From Acidovorax sp. KKS102 (GTDB lineage Bacteria > Pseudomonadota > Gammaproteobacteria > Burkholderiales > Burkholderiaceae_C): DNA of 64,000 bases. The stretch spans positions 2,666,001 to 2,730,000 of the forward strand of contig NC_018708.1 in assembly GCF_000302535.1 (NCBI RefSeq), in the 5' to 3' direction. The notes beneath the pieces were generated by a model. That model was given only the letters and a program-made list of their open reading frames with translations, did no database searches and was not told where the DNA came from. Both the position numbers and the translations under genes were made by a program. Below, piece by piece: positions 63,715 to 64,000 of the stretch (within the stretch, counting starts at the first letter, position 1; each line of letters begins with the position of its first letter).

Positions 63715-64000
63715 TCACCGGGCCCGCCGTGCAGCGCGTCCGTCCAGCGGCTCGCTGGGCGCACGGCTGAGCGCGTTGTTGCCCCGCACCAGCGTGCGCA
63801 GCATGTCCATGAACACCTTGCGCTGCTCGGGCGCCAGGGGTTCGAGCATGCGCTCCTGCGCGCGCAGCATGCCGGGCTCCACCTCTTCCAGCACACGCTG
63901 GCCTTCGGGCGTGAGGGTCAGCAGCCGCACGCGGCGGTCTTCGGGGTGGGCGTTGCGCTGCATCAGCCCGCGCGACTCCAGCCGGTCGATCACGCTGCCA
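63715..64000 (-). CDS. MarR-family regulator (3' part only)
   Basis: The gene enters from the right edge. The visible 94 codons encode the wing and C-terminal helix of a MarR protein: GSVIDRLESRGLMQRNAHPEDRR, VRLLTLTPEGQRVLEEVEPG, MLEPLAPEQRKVFMDML. Its start and full length lie outside the window. The LysR start is 4 bases downstream, so the two regulators may be in one transcript. Confidence 0.9.
   Translation of the reverse strand, partial: GSVIDRLESRGLMQRNAHPEDRRVRLLTLTPEGQRVLEEVEPGMLRAQERMLEPLAPEQRKVFMDMLRTLVRGNNALSRAPSEPLDGRAARRAR

Overview
The window looks like chromosomal DNA of a betaproteobacterium of the Comamonadaceae (Acidovorax-like). It is GC-rich, carries an smc-zipA-ligA block, a class I polyhydroxybutyrate (PHB) cluster, an AcnD/PrpF-type methylcitrate operon and Bug-type periplasmic receptors, and contains many copies of a short AT-richer repeat of the kind often seen between genes in this family. 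The genus is an inference from gene content. No rRNA, tRNA or CRISPR array was seen.

Layout. 1-5.7 kb (minus strand): phaC-phaA, an EAL-domain gene and the start of phaB; an intact IS3-family element (1336-2670) has landed between phaA and the EAL gene. 5.8-10 kb: a small membrane protein, pgeF, a maleylpyruvate/maleylacetoacetate isomerase with a divergent FAH-family hydrolase and a MarR regulator, a Nudix hydrolase and a DUF1737 protein. 10-19.2 kb (minus): PBP1A-like peptidoglycan synthase, ligA, zipA, smc. 19.4-23.8 kb: two cyclic-di-GMP enzymes. 24-32 kb: an ScfR-type regulator divergent from a propionate operon (thioesterase, prpC, acnD, prpF, PrpB-like lyase) with a TTTGCAAA operator pair between them. 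32.1-39.6 kb: a PAS-GAF-GGDEF protein, small membrane proteins, an ABC exporter, an EthD-like protein, a Sel1-repeat protein and a small HTH protein. 39.6-45.8 kb: a sugar-acid type cluster (two Bug receptors, lactonase-like propeller, KdgD, 2-hydroxyacid dehydrogenase) with paired operators in the divergent promoter. 45.8-53 kb: M20 peptidase, LysR, SnoaL-like protein, metR/metE and a ketopantoate reductase-like gene. 53.3-58.5 kb: a MarR-controlled EmrAB/OMF efflux operon. 58.7-64 kb: DUF3309 protein, orphan histidine kinase, EF-hand protein, thioesterase, Nudix, LysR and a partial MarR.

The most unusual signal is a dispersed repeat of about 55 bp (12 copies recognised). Most copies are intergenic, but three lie inside coding sequences (one in pgeF, two in ligA) in the same orientation and reading frame, and two more supply the stop codons of acnD and prpF. 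This resembles a protein-coding palindromic element. Other leads are the ScfR operator pair, a perfect 15-bp palindrome in front of the MarR-efflux operon, a matched operator pair in the sugar-acid cluster, a non-classical PrpB in the propionate operon, and an EAL gene lodged inside the PHB locus.
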